Source of the DNA: Lampris incognitus
Lineage: Eukaryota > Chordata > Actinopteri > Lampriformes > Lampridae
Direction of reading: 5' to 3'
NCBI RefSeq assembly: GCF_029633865.1
Contig: NC_079214.1
Span: 34,953,095 to 35,017,094 of the forward strand
DNA: 64,000 nt
The notes beneath the pieces were generated by a model. That model was given only the letters and a program-made list of their open reading frames with translations, was not told where the DNA came from and ran no database searches. This document shows positions 1 through 9,654 of the stretch, one piece after another. The number at the start of each line of letters is the position of its first letter. Positions within the stretch are counted from its first letter, which is position 1. The translations under genes were made by a program, and so were the position numbers.

Positions 1-1377
1 AGTCGGAGCGGCATCATCCGCGAACCTGTTCGGCAAGTTTGGCTGTTTCTCTCTCCCTTTTCTCCCACCTCCCTCCTGTGAGTATTCCCTGCCAATTGAC
101 TTCGCCCACTTTAGCACTGGGCTTAAGGAGGAATTCGACTTTAAAACAAGGTTTTCGGCAGTTGTTCGGCGTGCGGCGAGGCGCTGCGCTGTCGTTCTTC
201 ATCCAGTGGAACGGACACTGTTGACGGTTGAAACGAGTGGAAATTGACGAACTTTATACGAACTGTGCAACGGAATATATGATGACTGCAATACCATGGT
301 GAAGTGTATTGTTTTGAAATGTTTGTTTATTTGCTGGAAGAGCAGACTGAGTGAGGTTGCAGTCTGGGTTTGATGTAACATTCAAAGTCTGGTTTTCAGG
401 GGTAATCAGGGCATTTATTGGTTAAAGTTTAAATAAATTTGTTATTTTTCCAGTTCACCGTTCTACCAATTCTGTCTGCTAGCTAGAGAGAAAGGGGTGA
501 GAAGCTGTGAGGTGGGTACGCATTAACTGAGGCCTATAACAGCACACGAAATGCAACACCCCAATACATGAGCACAGTTTACCCGTTACACATAAGTAGC
601 TTATCTACTTCAGATGTTTACAGTGGCATGTGTCAAGTTATTGTTTATGTTCACGGGCCTAGGCTAACAAGTTTTAAGGTGTACAAGACTTTTGTTGTTG
701 AATGTTTTTCTGTCCACAGGGGAAACGGGGAGAAGTGTTGCAAGTGTTGTAATGAGTTAAACAGGGTTAGTTTTATTATTATCCTTTTATGGGGTCCCCG
801 AACCCTTTTAGGTCGTCACACAGGAAGTAAATGAGTTGTGTCCGTCAGTCTGTTGGTATGTGCCATGTTAGAGCTCGCGGACTGTTAGTGCACCGCAATT
901 CGGCTATGTCTTGGTCCCATTCAGTTAAGTAAAGCTTTTTTATTATAAAGTACGCGTGTCGTTCAAGTTACTACAATGGTGATGCATCGAAAGGAAAATG
1001 GTCACGGCTGAAATGAAAGTGGAAATAACAAAGCGTTCGTAGAGAGGTGAAACGCTCTTATTGTTTTTTCATTTACCCGGTGAGGCGGGGATGCGAGCCC
1101 CGAGCGGGCTCTCGTTTCTAGCGTCAAACGGCCGGCCTCCGCCGGTCGCGATCCGCTTTCGGGACAGTGGCAGGTGAGTTTGAAATGTTTCTTTAAAGTT
1201 GTTTTTATACCTATACACACATTCTCTCTCTGTTATAAATACTGTAGTTAGATTTATTATTATTACTGCATTATTGTATTTATGATGTTTAAGCGTAGTC
1301 TACCGACCACTCAAAGCGCTTTACAATGTATGCCTCACGTAAAATATTGTAACGACTAAGGATCACTAGACTTGCTA
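1..1377. other. No recognised gene
   Basis: No reading frame with family resemblance was found on either strand. The segment 1078-1186 is CpG-rich and ends in a good splice-donor match (CAG then GTGAGT at about 1174), so an untranslated first exon of an unseen gene is possible, but nothing else supports it. Confidence 0.3.
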
Positions 1378-1475
1378 GCCCTTGGCTAACGGGTCAGACC
1401 CTTTCGTCGACTGGTTAACGCAGTTGTCCGGGTGTCGCAAGTGTTGGATTTACCCCGAATCGACGGTGGCTAGAT
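1378..1475. repeat. tRNA-like SINE fragment
   Basis: The stretch around 1402-1440 (cctttcgtcgactggttaac and following) closely matches the reverse complement of 2570-2612, an arm of the fold-back element at 2501-2760. Both resemble a tRNA A-box region. No intact tRNA fold is visible, so this is a repeat fragment and not a tRNA gene. Confidence 0.4.
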
Positions 1476-1914
1476 GGCAATTATGGACGTGAGTTGACTG
1501 CTAACTCCACCCACGTCGCAAAGAACGAAGGTGAGCGACAGGCATTCAAGGTAGGCAGACGCCTATCAAGAGTGAGGTAGGAGAGGAGTCAGTTATTTTC
1601 CCAGTACAGAGTTCAGCCTGTGTATGCAAACCTGGAATGGAGAGGGGAATGTTTAGGCAGTGGCATAAGGCGAGCTATGCTGAGATGGTTGAACAGCACA
1701 ACAACTCTGATAACAAGGATGTGACTGGAGTTTCTGACTAAACGTCGGCCGCTAACATGTACCCTGGCTCTGCCAAATGACGGAAGCTAAACAGGTATGG
1801 GCTTGACTAATACTTGGATGTGAGACCTCCTGGGAAAACAGTTGCTGCCGGAAGTGGTGTTGGTGGGCCAGTAGGGGACAGTCTTCCCTCTGGTCTTAAT
1901 AATAACAAATATCA

Positions 1915-2500
1915 AATCCCATGCCCCAGTGCAATGACGGGGACACTATGCTTGTAGGACAGTGGTGTCCAACCCTGCTCCTGGAGAGCTACCCTCCTGC
2001 CGGTTTTCACTGCAACCCTGATTTAACACATCTGGTTCAATTAATCCAGGTCTTGGTCAGAAGGTATTTAGTAGAACCAGGTGTGTTAAGTTAGGGTTGG
2101 AGTGAAAAATGGCAGGATGGTAGCTCTCCAGGAGCAGGGTTGGACATCACTGCTGTAGGAGCTGCCATCCTTCGGATGGGACGTTAAACCGAGGTCCTGA
2201 CTCACTGTGGGCATTAAAGATCCCATTGCACTTATCGCAGAGTAGGGGGTTCCTGGTGTCCTTGGAAAAATTCTCAGTCTGGCTCTCTCCATCTGGCCAC
2301 CTATTCATCCTCGATGTAATTGGCTCAAACCTCCCTCTCAGCCTCAAGCTGATGTGTGGTGAGCTTTCTGGCGCAAAATGGCTGCCGTGCATCACCCAGC
2401 TGGGTGCTACACATTGGTGGTAGTTGAAGTGAGTTCCCCCCTTCACTGTGAAGCGTTTTGGGTGTCTAGAAAAGCGCTATATAAATGTAATGATTATTAT
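1915..2500 (+). repeat. SINE/LINE-tail interspersed repeat, split by a MITE
   Basis: Outside the MITE, the sequence from about 2153 to 2500 is a familiar fish interspersed repeat: a gggacgttaaaccgaggtcc block, then aaaagcgctatataaatgta and a TTATTATT tail. The short piece left of the MITE belongs to the same copy, because the bases flanking the MITE are duplicated. The exact left edge and family name are uncertain. Confidence 0.55.
1960..2152. mobile_element. hAT-type MITE
   Basis: A 193-bp non-autonomous element. Its ends form terminal inverted repeats of about 42 bp starting CAGTG(G/A)TGTCCAACCC, with about 40 of 42 positions matching. The flanking octamers are TTGTAGGA (1952-1959) and CTGTAGGA (2153-2160), which match at 7 of 8 positions. 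An 8-bp target duplication with CA-starting ends is the hAT superfamily pattern. It has no coding capacity. Confidence 0.8.
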
Positions 2501-2760
2501 TGTAGCAAATTCAGGGGGCAGCCCGGGTACCGTCGCCACAGTCGGGACGCGAACCTGTGTCTCCCACTCCGCAAGCGACAACGTTAACCAGTCGACTAAA
2601 GGGCGTAGTGTAACATGCATGAATAAGTAGACACGTTGGCCGCTGGCCGACGAATCTGACCCTTTAGTCGAGCGGTCCGCGACGTCTCCTGCGGTGCGGG
2701 CGATACGGGTTCGCGTCCTGGCCCCGACAGTTCCTGAGGTTGCCCCCCGAATTCGCTACA
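2501..2760. repeat. Fold-back pair of tRNA-like SINE arms
   Basis: The ends are inverted copies: TGTAGCAAATTCAGGGGGCA at 2501 and, read on the - strand from 2760, TGTAGCGAATTCGGGGGGCA. Each arm carries a B-box-like GGTTCGCGTCC and an A-box-like TAGTCGA block, one per strand (2639-2760 on +, about 2501-2615 on -). This looks like two tRNA-derived SINEs head to head or a MITE built from them. No functional tRNA is claimed. Confidence 0.55.
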
Positions 2761-2940
2761 TTGTTGTTAAACGACAGGATGATGACTGTTTCACTTCCGG
2801 GTCAGAATAGCCCTGCCCCATCCCAGGTTGGACCAGTTAGCTCAAATGCTAGATGTTTCTGTCATTAGTTCGTGAAAATCTCGATATTGATTTGGGGACA
2901 GTGTCATGGCTGGATAGCTTACTGGTCTTGTTAAACATAC

Positions 2941-3180
2941 TGTGGTGGACACGTATTGGGGACAGAATTCAACCCAGGAACTAAGGGTTAAGTCATGGTT
3001 GCCCTGGCAGGTTAACGCAGGGTTAAGTTATGGTTGTCCAGCCAGTTTTCTGATTATTCTTGCCACCTCCGCTCAGTCGAGCTGTGGTTTGGTTGCTCTC
3101 TGATTTACCGTGGATTAAAGAAAGTTGCCTACACGGCTAAAGTGTGAACCTACGGTCTTCTCCGTTCCTTCGGCTCTACA
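2941..3180 (+). repeat. 5' LTR
   Basis: A 240-bp repeat beginning TGTGGTGGACACG and ending CGGCTCTACA. It matches 7111-7350 base for base on inspection. It should hold the promoter and, around ATTAAA at 3114-3119, a polyadenylation signal; both functions are inferred from LTR biology. Confidence 0.95.
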
Positions 3181-3232
3181 CTGGTGACCCCGACGTCGGT
3201 TTTCGGATAAGTTTTCTGAAACCACACACATT

Positions 3233-3925
3233 ATGGCTACGAACGCCGTTGCAATTAAACTGCCGGAGTTTTGGGAGTCTTCCGCGGCTACATGGTTCGC
3301 GCAGGCTGAGGCACAGTTCGCGCTCAGAGACATAACAGCAGACGAGACCAGGTACTACTACGTATTGGCAGCGCTGGGGTGCGCTACGGCTTCCAGGATA
3401 AGCGGTTTCATAACCAACCCACCGGCCGATGGTAAATACGCCGCACTTAAACATCTCCTCCTTGAAACTTTTGAACTGTCAACAACGGAGAGAGCACGTC
3501 GCCTCTTCGCAATTCAGGGCTTGGGAGATGGCAAACCATCGGAGCTAATGAGCAGGATGTTAAACCTACTGGGTCAAGAAAAGCCATGTTTCCTGTTTAT
3601 GGAGCTGTTTCTGCGCAACATGCCGCCCCACGTCCAGACTGCGCTCGCTAACTCCACCATCACTGATCCCCGTGAGCTGGCAAAGGAGGCTGACCGATTC
3701 TTCGTCGCTACACAACGTTCCTCCCATGCCGGGGTGCTGGCTCCTACCTTCACTGGCCCCCCGCCGACATCGCGGGCGTGGCCCGACGGTGGCGCCACAG
3801 CATCAGACCGCTACAAGCCCTCTGGACTCTGTATGTACCACGCTCGATTTGGTGCGAAAGCTAAACGGTGCCGTTCCCCCTGCAACTACAGGCCGACGGG
3901 AAACGAGAGGGCCAACACTCAGTAG
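3233..3925 (+). CDS. gag: Ty3/gypsy Gag
   Basis: A 230-codon open frame starting at the first ATG after the primer-binding site. It encodes the structural protein that forms the cytoplasmic particle. The N-terminal two thirds is the helical capsid-like region with a P-E-F-W and W-F-A-Q-A-E start typical of Ty3/gypsy Gag. Near the C-terminus lies a CxYHxRFGxxAxxCxxPC block (about residues 202-218), a conserved Cys/His signature in this element class instead of the CCHC knuckle. The frame ends at TAG 3923-3925, inside an overlap with pol, which is read in the -1 frame. Confidence 0.9.
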   Translation: MATNAVAIKLPEFWESSAATWFAQAEAQFALRDITADETRYYYVLAALGCATASRISGFITNPPADGKYAALKHLLLETFELSTTERARRLFAIQGLGDGKPSELMSRMLNLLGQEKPCFLFMELFLRNMPPHVQTALANSTITDPRELAKEADRFFVATQRSSHAGVLAPTFTGPPPTSRAWPDGGATASDRYKPSGLCMYHARFGAKAKRCRSPCNYRPTGNERANTQ

Positions 3926-3942
3926 TGGCCATGAGTGTTGGC
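3898..3942 (+). promoter_or_regulatory. -1 ribosomal frameshift signal, gag to pol
   Basis: The heptamer GGGAAAC lies at 3898-3904 and is phased as G_GGA_AAC in the gag frame, the canonical X_XXY_YYZ arrangement. After a 6-nt spacer comes a perfect 10-bp stem: GCCAACACTC at 3911-3920 pairs with GAGTGTTGGC at 3933-3942 around a 12-nt loop. Slipping back one base places the ribosome in the pol frame at 3904, which is then open to 7089. The gag stop lies in the loop. A 5-bp loop pairing (AGTAG 3921-3925 with CTACT 3955-3959) could form a pseudoknot but is speculative. Confidence 0.85.
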
Positions 3943-6900
3943 GATACGAGCAGGCTACTCTTCATCCTCGACACCATCTCCGGTCGGCGATTTCTTTGTG
4001 ACACGGGCGCACAGAGAAGCGTGCTCCCTGCTACTGACGTCGACATCATGGGCGGGGAGCGGGGCCCCCAGTTGGCGACGGCTGACGGCAGCCCTATCCA
4101 CACCTACGGCGTGCGGTCTGTAGAACTGTGTTTTGGTGGACAACGTTTCACGTGGGAGTTCGTCATGGCCAATGTAACGCTTCCCCTCCTCGGAGCTGAT
4201 TTTTTGTGCGCTTACGGTTTGCTAGTGGACATTCAGAACAGCCGTCTGGTCGATGCCTTAACCTTCTCCTCCTTCGCATGTACGCGGAGGGAAGCGGCCT
4301 ATGCAGGTCTAGCCAACTCTCTCTCAGAGGCAGACAAGTTCACCCGCCTCCTCGCTGAGTTCCCTGACCTCACCCAGCCTACCTTCTCTGCACCCACCGC
4401 TAAGCATGGGGTGGAGCATCACATTGCTACGAAGGGGCCCCCGGTCTACGCCAGAGCCAGGCGTCTCGACCCCGCCAAACTCGCCATTGCCAAGTCTGAG
4501 TTCGAGCACCTGGAACGCATGGGGATCATCCGCCGCTCTGACAGCCCGTGGGCGTCCCCACTCCACATCGTCGATAAGCCTGATGGAGGTTGGCGCCCAT
4601 GCGGGGACTACCGCCGACTAAATGACGCCACCACGCCCGACCGCTATCCTGTCCCGCATATCCAGGACTTTTCTGCAAACCTGTCTGGCAAATGCGTCTT
4701 CTCAAAAGTCGACCTGGTCCGTGGTTATCATCAAGTTCCCGTGCACCCCTCAGACATCCCCAAGACAGCGGTGACTACCCCATTCGGCCTATTTGAATTC
4801 CTACGAATGCCATTTGGACTCAAAAACGCGGCCCAGTCCTTTCAGCGGCTGATGGATTCAGTGCTCCGTGGCCTTCCTTTCCTCTTCGTCTATTTGGACG
4901 ACATACTCATCGCCAGCGCCTCCAAGGAAGAACACCTGTCCCATCTTCATGCCCTCTTCACACGCCTCAGCCAGCATGGGCTGATCGTCAACCCGGCGAA
5001 GTGCCGGTTCGGGCTGACAGCCATTGATTTCCTCGGGCATCGCATCACTGGGGACGGGGCAGTCCCCCTGCCCTCAAAGGTGGAAGCGGTGGCGGCCTTT
5101 CCGCGCCCCCAAACAGCTCGTGCGCTCAGGGAGTTCATTGGGATGGTGACATTCTACCACCGCTTCATTCCCCGAGCCGCCTTTATCATCCGGCCACTGT
5201 ACGAGGCGCTGAAAGGCATGTCCCCCAACCAGGCGGTCGACTGGACAGCAGAGCGGGACCGTGCGTTCACCGAGACTAAAGCTGCGCTCTCCCAGGCTAC
5301 CCTGCTAGCGCATCCTTCACCTACAGCGCCTATTTCCATAACCACGGATGCATCGGACTATGCTGTTGGTGCGGTTCACGAACAGTGGGTGGGGGGGGCT
5401 TGGCAGCCTTTGGCCTTTTTCAGTCGCCAGCTTACACCCCGAGAGCGCAAGTATAGTACTTTTGACAGGGAACTCCTCGGTCTCTGGCTCGCTGTCCGGC
5501 ATTTCCGTTTCCTGCTAGAGGGCCGCGAGTTTACTGCGTACGTGGACCACAAGCCCCTCACGTTTGCCATGTCCAAGACGGCCGAGCCATGGTCCGCTCG
5601 CCAGCAGCGACAACTCTCCTACATTTCGGAATTCACTACCGACATCCAGCACGTCGCTGGTAAGTCTAACCAGGTAGCTGACTGCCTCTCTAGGGCAGTG
5701 ATTGGAGCGGTCCACCTAGGCCTTGACTATGCACAGATGGCCGTTGACCAGGCCACGGACCCGAGCATCCTCCGTCTCCGGGCCTCCGACACGGGGCTCC
5801 GCCTGCAGGACGTTCCTTTCAGCGACACAGGTGCCACCCTCCTGTGTGACGTCTCCACAGGACAGCCCAGGCCCATCGTCCCGCACAGCTGGAGACGCCC
5901 CGTATTTGAAGCTGTGCACGGCCTCTCTCATCCAGGCGGTAAGCCATCCGTGCGCCTGACCTCTGCTAAGTTTGTGTGGGAGGGACTTAAGAGAGACGTG
6001 AAAGCGTGGGCCGACTCGTGTGTTGCCTGTCAGCGGGCTAAGATACACCGCCACATTAAGGCGCCCCTGGAACGCTTCGCAGTGCCGGAGAGACGATTTG
6101 ACCATGTCCACGTCGACCTGGTTGGTCCCCTACCCCCCTCCCATGGGTTCACCTACCTCTTCACTGTGGTGGACAGGACTACGCGCTGGCCTGAAGCTGT
6201 TCCCCTGGCATCCACGACGTCTGCTGATGTGGCCCGGGCTTTTATTGGGTCGTGGGTCTCACGTTTCGGTACGCCTTCCGACCTTTCATCTGACCGCGGG
6301 CCACAGTTTACCTCAGAGCTATGGAGTGCTGTGGGTGAGGCTCTGGGCGTCAAGCTTCATCGCACTACCGCCTACCACCCTCAGGCGAACGGCCTATGTG
6401 AGCGCTTCCACCGGTCCATGAAGGCTGCGCTTCGGGCTACTCTCAAGGACTGCAACTGGGTCGACAAGCTCCCATGGGTCATGCTGGGCCTGCGGACCGC
6501 CCCGAAGGAAGACCTACAAGCCTCCTCTGCGGAGCTGGTGTACGGCACGCCGCTGCGAGTCCCAGGCGATTTCATGCCCAATGCAACGCGTCCCTGGTCA
6601 GCTGTGGACCAACGAGCCTCCTTGCTGGACGGGGTCAGAGCTTTCACACCCGTCCCTACCGCCCAACACGGCGCGCCGGTGTCCCAGGTGCCCCCAGGTC
6701 TGCAGTCAGCGGACTACGTGTTCATCCGTCACGACGCACACCGCCCCCCTCTGCAACCCCCTTATGACGGCCCCTTCCGCGTCCTGGAACGGGGAACTAA
6801 GCACCTGGTGGTGGATTTTGGGGGCACGGCCGAGCATGTTTCAGTGGACCGAGTTAAACCCGCACACCTGGACTTGACGCAGCCGTTGGAGTTAGCCCAA

Positions 6901-7089
6901 CCTCCTCGTCGCGGTCGTCCCCCGGCTCCGCCTCCTCCCCCCGTGGAGGCCCGAGCTGCCTCTTCTGCTCCTCAGGCCGACCTCCACAGGCCCGCGTCAA
7001 TGCCTCCCAGAGACACTCCGGCCCCTGTTATCCGGAGCCGCCGCGGACGGCCTGTTGTCCCCCCGCGCCTGCCTGACTTCGATTACTAG
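3904..7089 (+). CDS. pol: Ty3/gypsy Pol polyprotein (PR-RT-RH-IN)
   Basis: An uninterrupted frame, expressed from gag by -1 frameshifting; there is no suitably placed ATG at the junction. Domains in order: aspartic protease with D-T-G at 4000-4008; reverse transcriptase with Y-L-D-D at 4891-4902; RNase H with its first acidic residue in T-T-D-A-S-D near 5347 and a later Y-V-D-H-K-P-L; integrase with an HHCC zinc module (about 5911-6035) and a catalytic triad at Asp 6115, Asp 6292 and Glu 6400 (35 residues between the last two). A GPF-type module follows near 6765. The proline-rich C-terminus shows no chromodomain. The product copies the element and inserts it into host DNA. All active-site residues are present. 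Confidence 0.95.
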   Translation, partial: REGQHSVVAMSVGDTSRLLFILDTISGRRFLCDTGAQRSVLPATDVDIMGGERGPQLATADGSPIHTYGVRSVELCFGGQRFTWEFVMANVTLPLLGADFLCAYGLLVDIQNSRLVDALTFSSFACTRREAAYAGLANSLSEADKFTRLLAEFPDLTQPTFSAPTAKHGVEHHIATKGPPVYARARRLDPAKLAIAKSEFEHLERMGIIRRSDSPWASPLHIVDKPDGGWRPCGDYRRLNDATTPDRYPVPHIQDFSANLSGKCVFSKVDLVRGYHQVPVHPSDIPKTAVTTPFGLFEFLRMPFGLKNAAQSFQRLMDSVLRGLPFLFVYLDDILIASASKEEHLSHLHALFTRLSQHGLIVNPAKCRFGLTAIDFLGHRITGDGAVPLPSKVEAVAAFPRPQTARALREFIGMVTFYHRFIPRAAFIIRPLYEALKGMSPNQAVDWTAERDRAFTETKAALSQATLLAHPSPTAPISITTDASDYAVGAVHEQWVGGAWQPLAFFSRQLTPRERKYSTFDRELLGLWLAVRHFRFLLEGREFTAYVDHKPLTFAMSKTAEPWSARQQRQLSYISEFTTDIQHVAGKSNQVADCLSRAVIGAVHLGLDYAQMAVDQATDPSILRLRASDTGLRLQDVPFSDTGATLLCDVSTGQPRPIVPHSWRRPVFEAVHGLSHPGGKPSVRLTSAKFVWEGLKRDVKAWADSCVACQRAKIHRHIKAPLERFAVPERRFDHVHVDLVGPLPPSHGFTYLFTVVDRTTRWPEAVPLASTTSADVARAFIGSWVSRFGTPSDLSSDRGPQFTSELWSAVGEALGVKLHRTTAYHPQANGLCERFHRSMKAALRATLKDCNWVDKLPWVMLGLRTAPKEDLQASSAELVYGTPLRVPGDFMPNATRPWSAVDQRASLLDGVRAFTPVPTAQHGAPVSQVPPGLQSADYVFIRHDAHRPPLQPPYDGPFRVLERGTKHLVVDFGGTAEHVSVDRVKPAHLDLTQPLELAQPPRRGRPPAPPPPPVEARAASSAPQADLHRPASMPPRDTPAPVIRSRRGRPVVPPRLPDFDY

Positions 7090-7110
7090 GGCGAATTCTG
7101 GGGGGGCTCA

Positions 7111-7350
7111 TGTGGTGGACACGTATTGGGGACAGAATTCAACCCAGGAACTAAGGGTTAAGTCATGGTTGCCCTGGCAGGTTAACGCAGGGTTAAGTTA
7201 TGGTTGTCCAGCCAGTTTTCTGATTATTCTTGCCACCTCCGCTCAGTCGAGCTGTGGTTTGGTTGCTCTCTGATTTACCGTGGATTAAAGAAAGTTGCCT
7301 ACACGGCTAAAGTGTGAACCTACGGTCTTCTCCGTTCCTTCGGCTCTACA
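7111..7350 (+). repeat. 3' LTR
   Basis: This 240-bp repeat is identical to 2941-3180 on inspection. It follows the stop codon of pol by 21 bases and a GGGGGGG polypurine tract, and it is followed by the ATAC target duplicate. Confidence 0.95.
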
Positions 7351-8272
7351 ATACTATCAAATTATATTTACCGTTTGTCAACCGTACGCAATGTTATTTA
7401 CATTGGATCTTGCTAGCATAACGTTAGCTTTCTGGCTCATAGTTGAGCGGACTATTTCATATCTCCCGTTGCCAAGTCGTAGCTAAGGTTCGCCCTATTT
7501 ATTGGCAGCGGCGTCGTAGTGGGGGGAAGGACCTACCAGGGCCCAAAAAGGGAGGGGGGGCTCGGGAAGCCTGGAATTGGTTTGTAAATTTTTATTTCAA
7601 ACTAATTAGTGTCATAACTTAAGTTAAAATTGGCTCCAAATAGTGGCGGCTGTCTGAGGCCCCTTTCACCCCTTACAAAAGGTGCAAAATTGTTTAGTCC
7701 GCCCCTCACGAGCGTCTGTCAATGCAGCTCATCCATCCTCTCGAGAGTGACTGCTGATACAAACGCAGTCTTTTTTTCTTTTTTTTGCAGTCACTGCAAA
7801 ATAGTTTAGTTAGGTTAAGGTTGGGTTAGAATAGATGAATGTACTGTGATTGTAAATAATATACAGTATGCGAGAACTCCAAAAAGTGATGCGAAAAGAG
7901 GAGAGGGGCCCACAGAGACTGCTTATGTATAGGGCCTAGAATTTTGTACTACACCCCTGTTTACTGGAGTAGTGAATGTCGTTTCCATTGCATTAGAACT
8001 CAATGGGATGGCAATGCTTGTTCCAGGTTAGCTCAGATGCTAGATGCGCTAAGGTACCGCAGCCTGTTTTTGATAGCTCATTGGGTAAGGACGCTAGCTA
8101 CCAGGATGCTATGGTTACACGGCTAGACTATAGACGTGTTCCCTTGTTTACATGTGCTAAACGTGCGTGGGCAGATTGAGTCAAAGACAGGCCGCGAGTC
8201 TTGTGTTTGTAAACGTTACTACGTTCATTTCGAAGAGATTATCACGGAGAAATTGATTTAAAACGAAAAGAA
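7351..8272. other. No recognised feature
   Basis: Flanking DNA to the right of the retrotransposon. Nothing is recognisable apart from short T-rich runs (7769-7787) and a degenerate gttaggttaaggttgggtta stretch near 7809. No coding or transposon signal was seen. Confidence 0.3.
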
Positions 8273-8480
8273 ATGCCTCACAGTTGCGCTGTCGGTTGTA
8301 CAAATCGTAAAGATGGTAAATACAAGCATCTGCATTTTTATCGCATGCCGAAAGGAAAAACGCCAATCGAAAAATGAAGAAGACAGGCGTGGATACATGC
8401 GAGCTGTCGGGAGGACTGGAAGACGTGGTCAGAAGAGCAAATATCAAACGCGAAGATTTGCGGAGAACATTTCATATCTG
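8273..8480 (+). pseudogene. THAP-domain exon with one in-frame stop
   Basis: From ATG 8273 the frame encodes a THAP-type DNA-binding zinc finger start: MPHSCAVGCTNR, with the first Cys pair, then H-F-Y-R-M-P. A TGA at 8375-8377 interrupts it. The same frame resumes at once with R-R-Q-A-W-I-H-A and reaches I-C-G-E-H-F-I-S-G, the Cys/His pair that completes the C2CH motif. GTATGT follows at 8481, a good splice donor at the position where THAP first exons often end. A C-to-T change at a CpG (CGA to TGA) would explain the stop. THAP domains occur in host transcription factors and in P-element-like and Kolobok transposases. No following exon was found, so the parent is unknown. Confidence 0.75.
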
Positions 8481-9089
8481 GTATGTATCAGCTGGAAATC
8501 TGTCTGAACGGGAGCGGGGCCAGACATAATGTGAAACGTGAGTTTTGAGATTCGTCTGCTTCCCAGGCTGAGAGAAACCCACCTTGCCCCCGCCGCCACT
8601 GCGGTTAAGGTTGGGAGGTTAAGGTTAGGGTAAGTGATGGGAGTCCTGTTACGCCCCTACACGTTCCACCCCTGTCTTGCGGCCATCAGACAGATACTTC
8701 TCCCTGTAATTACGAAAGGGGCAGTTTACTACATAGACACTAGAGGGTGTGACGCAGTGGGTGAAGTCTGTGGTCGCTCCATGATGCATGAATTTAACAT
8801 TTTGACTGAATGCTTGTACGCATAGGAGCCCAGTACTTATTTTTCAACATGCCATTGGAGTGTCTTTTTGAAACATCACTGTATAATAAGGTCAATGTGT
8901 TTATAGTAACTGGTGTAAGCAGTAACACTGAGCAACGTGATTGTCAACCGGACTTCCCCTTTTTTTTCCCCAGAAAAAAACCCACCCTCAAACTAAGAAA
9001 GGAATGTTTTTCATTTGTCATCAGGTTCTATAGCATTGCCACTAAATTGAAATGAAATGTTGTGAATTTCTGAGTCTAGTCTACACATA
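8481..9089. other. No recognised feature
   Basis: The expected continuation of the THAP exon was not found here. A short ggttaaggttgggaggttaaggttaggg stretch near 8605-8634 is telomere-like but too short to interpret. Confidence 0.3.
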
Positions 9090-9654
9090 CAACGATTAGC
9101 CAAAACATTAAAACCACTGACCGGTAAGTGAATAACATTGCAATCTCATTACAATGGCACCTGTCAAGGGGTGGGATATATTAGGCAGCAAATGAACAGT
9201 CAGTTCTTGAAGTTGATGTGTTGGAAGTGGGGAAAAATGGGCAAGTGTAAGTTTCTGAGTGACTTTGACAAGGGCCAAATTGTGATGGCTAGATGACTGG
9301 GTCAGAGCGTCTCCAAAATGGCAGGTCTTGTGGGGTGTTCCCAGTATGCTAGACTCACAAGTCAATCTATAAACGCTTCGCTCAACTAGAGACTGAGGAC
9401 ATTCTCCCAGCTTTCGTTGCTAAAACTGGGTAGAATAAAAAAAAGTTAATTGCGGAACCAATCCAGAGTCTTTATGGCGGGGCCGTCACCTTGGGATGGT
9501 GACATGCATAAGTCTTGCTTGTAAACACTGTCGTACCAGCAACATTTGCATTATAGGATGGCTCAGGTGCAGTCACCAAAGAAAACTAGACAAACAATAC
9601 AGTCAGCAAGCTAATATTAATTATGGTTTCCAACTCACCATTGCACTACAGTGT

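Larger units (their letters stand above)
2941..7350 (+). mobile_element. Complete Ty3/gypsy LTR retrotransposon
   Basis: A 4,410-bp element in the order LTR, primer-binding site, gag, pol, polypurine tract, LTR. The two 240-bp LTRs show no difference by eye and run TG...CA. ATAC flanks both sides (2937-2940 and 7351-7354), a 4-bp target duplication. A tRNA-type primer site (TGGTGACCCCGAC) starts at 3182, and a run of seven G (7100-7106) lies just before the 3' LTR. Pol has protease, reverse transcriptase, RNase H and integrase in the usual Ty3 order. No envelope gene is present. Identical LTRs and open frames indicate a young, possibly active copy. Confidence 0.95.

Noticed and set aside
1078..1180. 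Possible first exon of an upstream gene
   Set aside because: CpG-rich with a donor-like GTGAGT, but no partner exon or recognisable protein; kept only as a remark.
2640..2735. tRNA gene
   Set aside because: A and B boxes are recognisable, but no acceptor stem pairing was found and it is part of a repeated fold-back unit.
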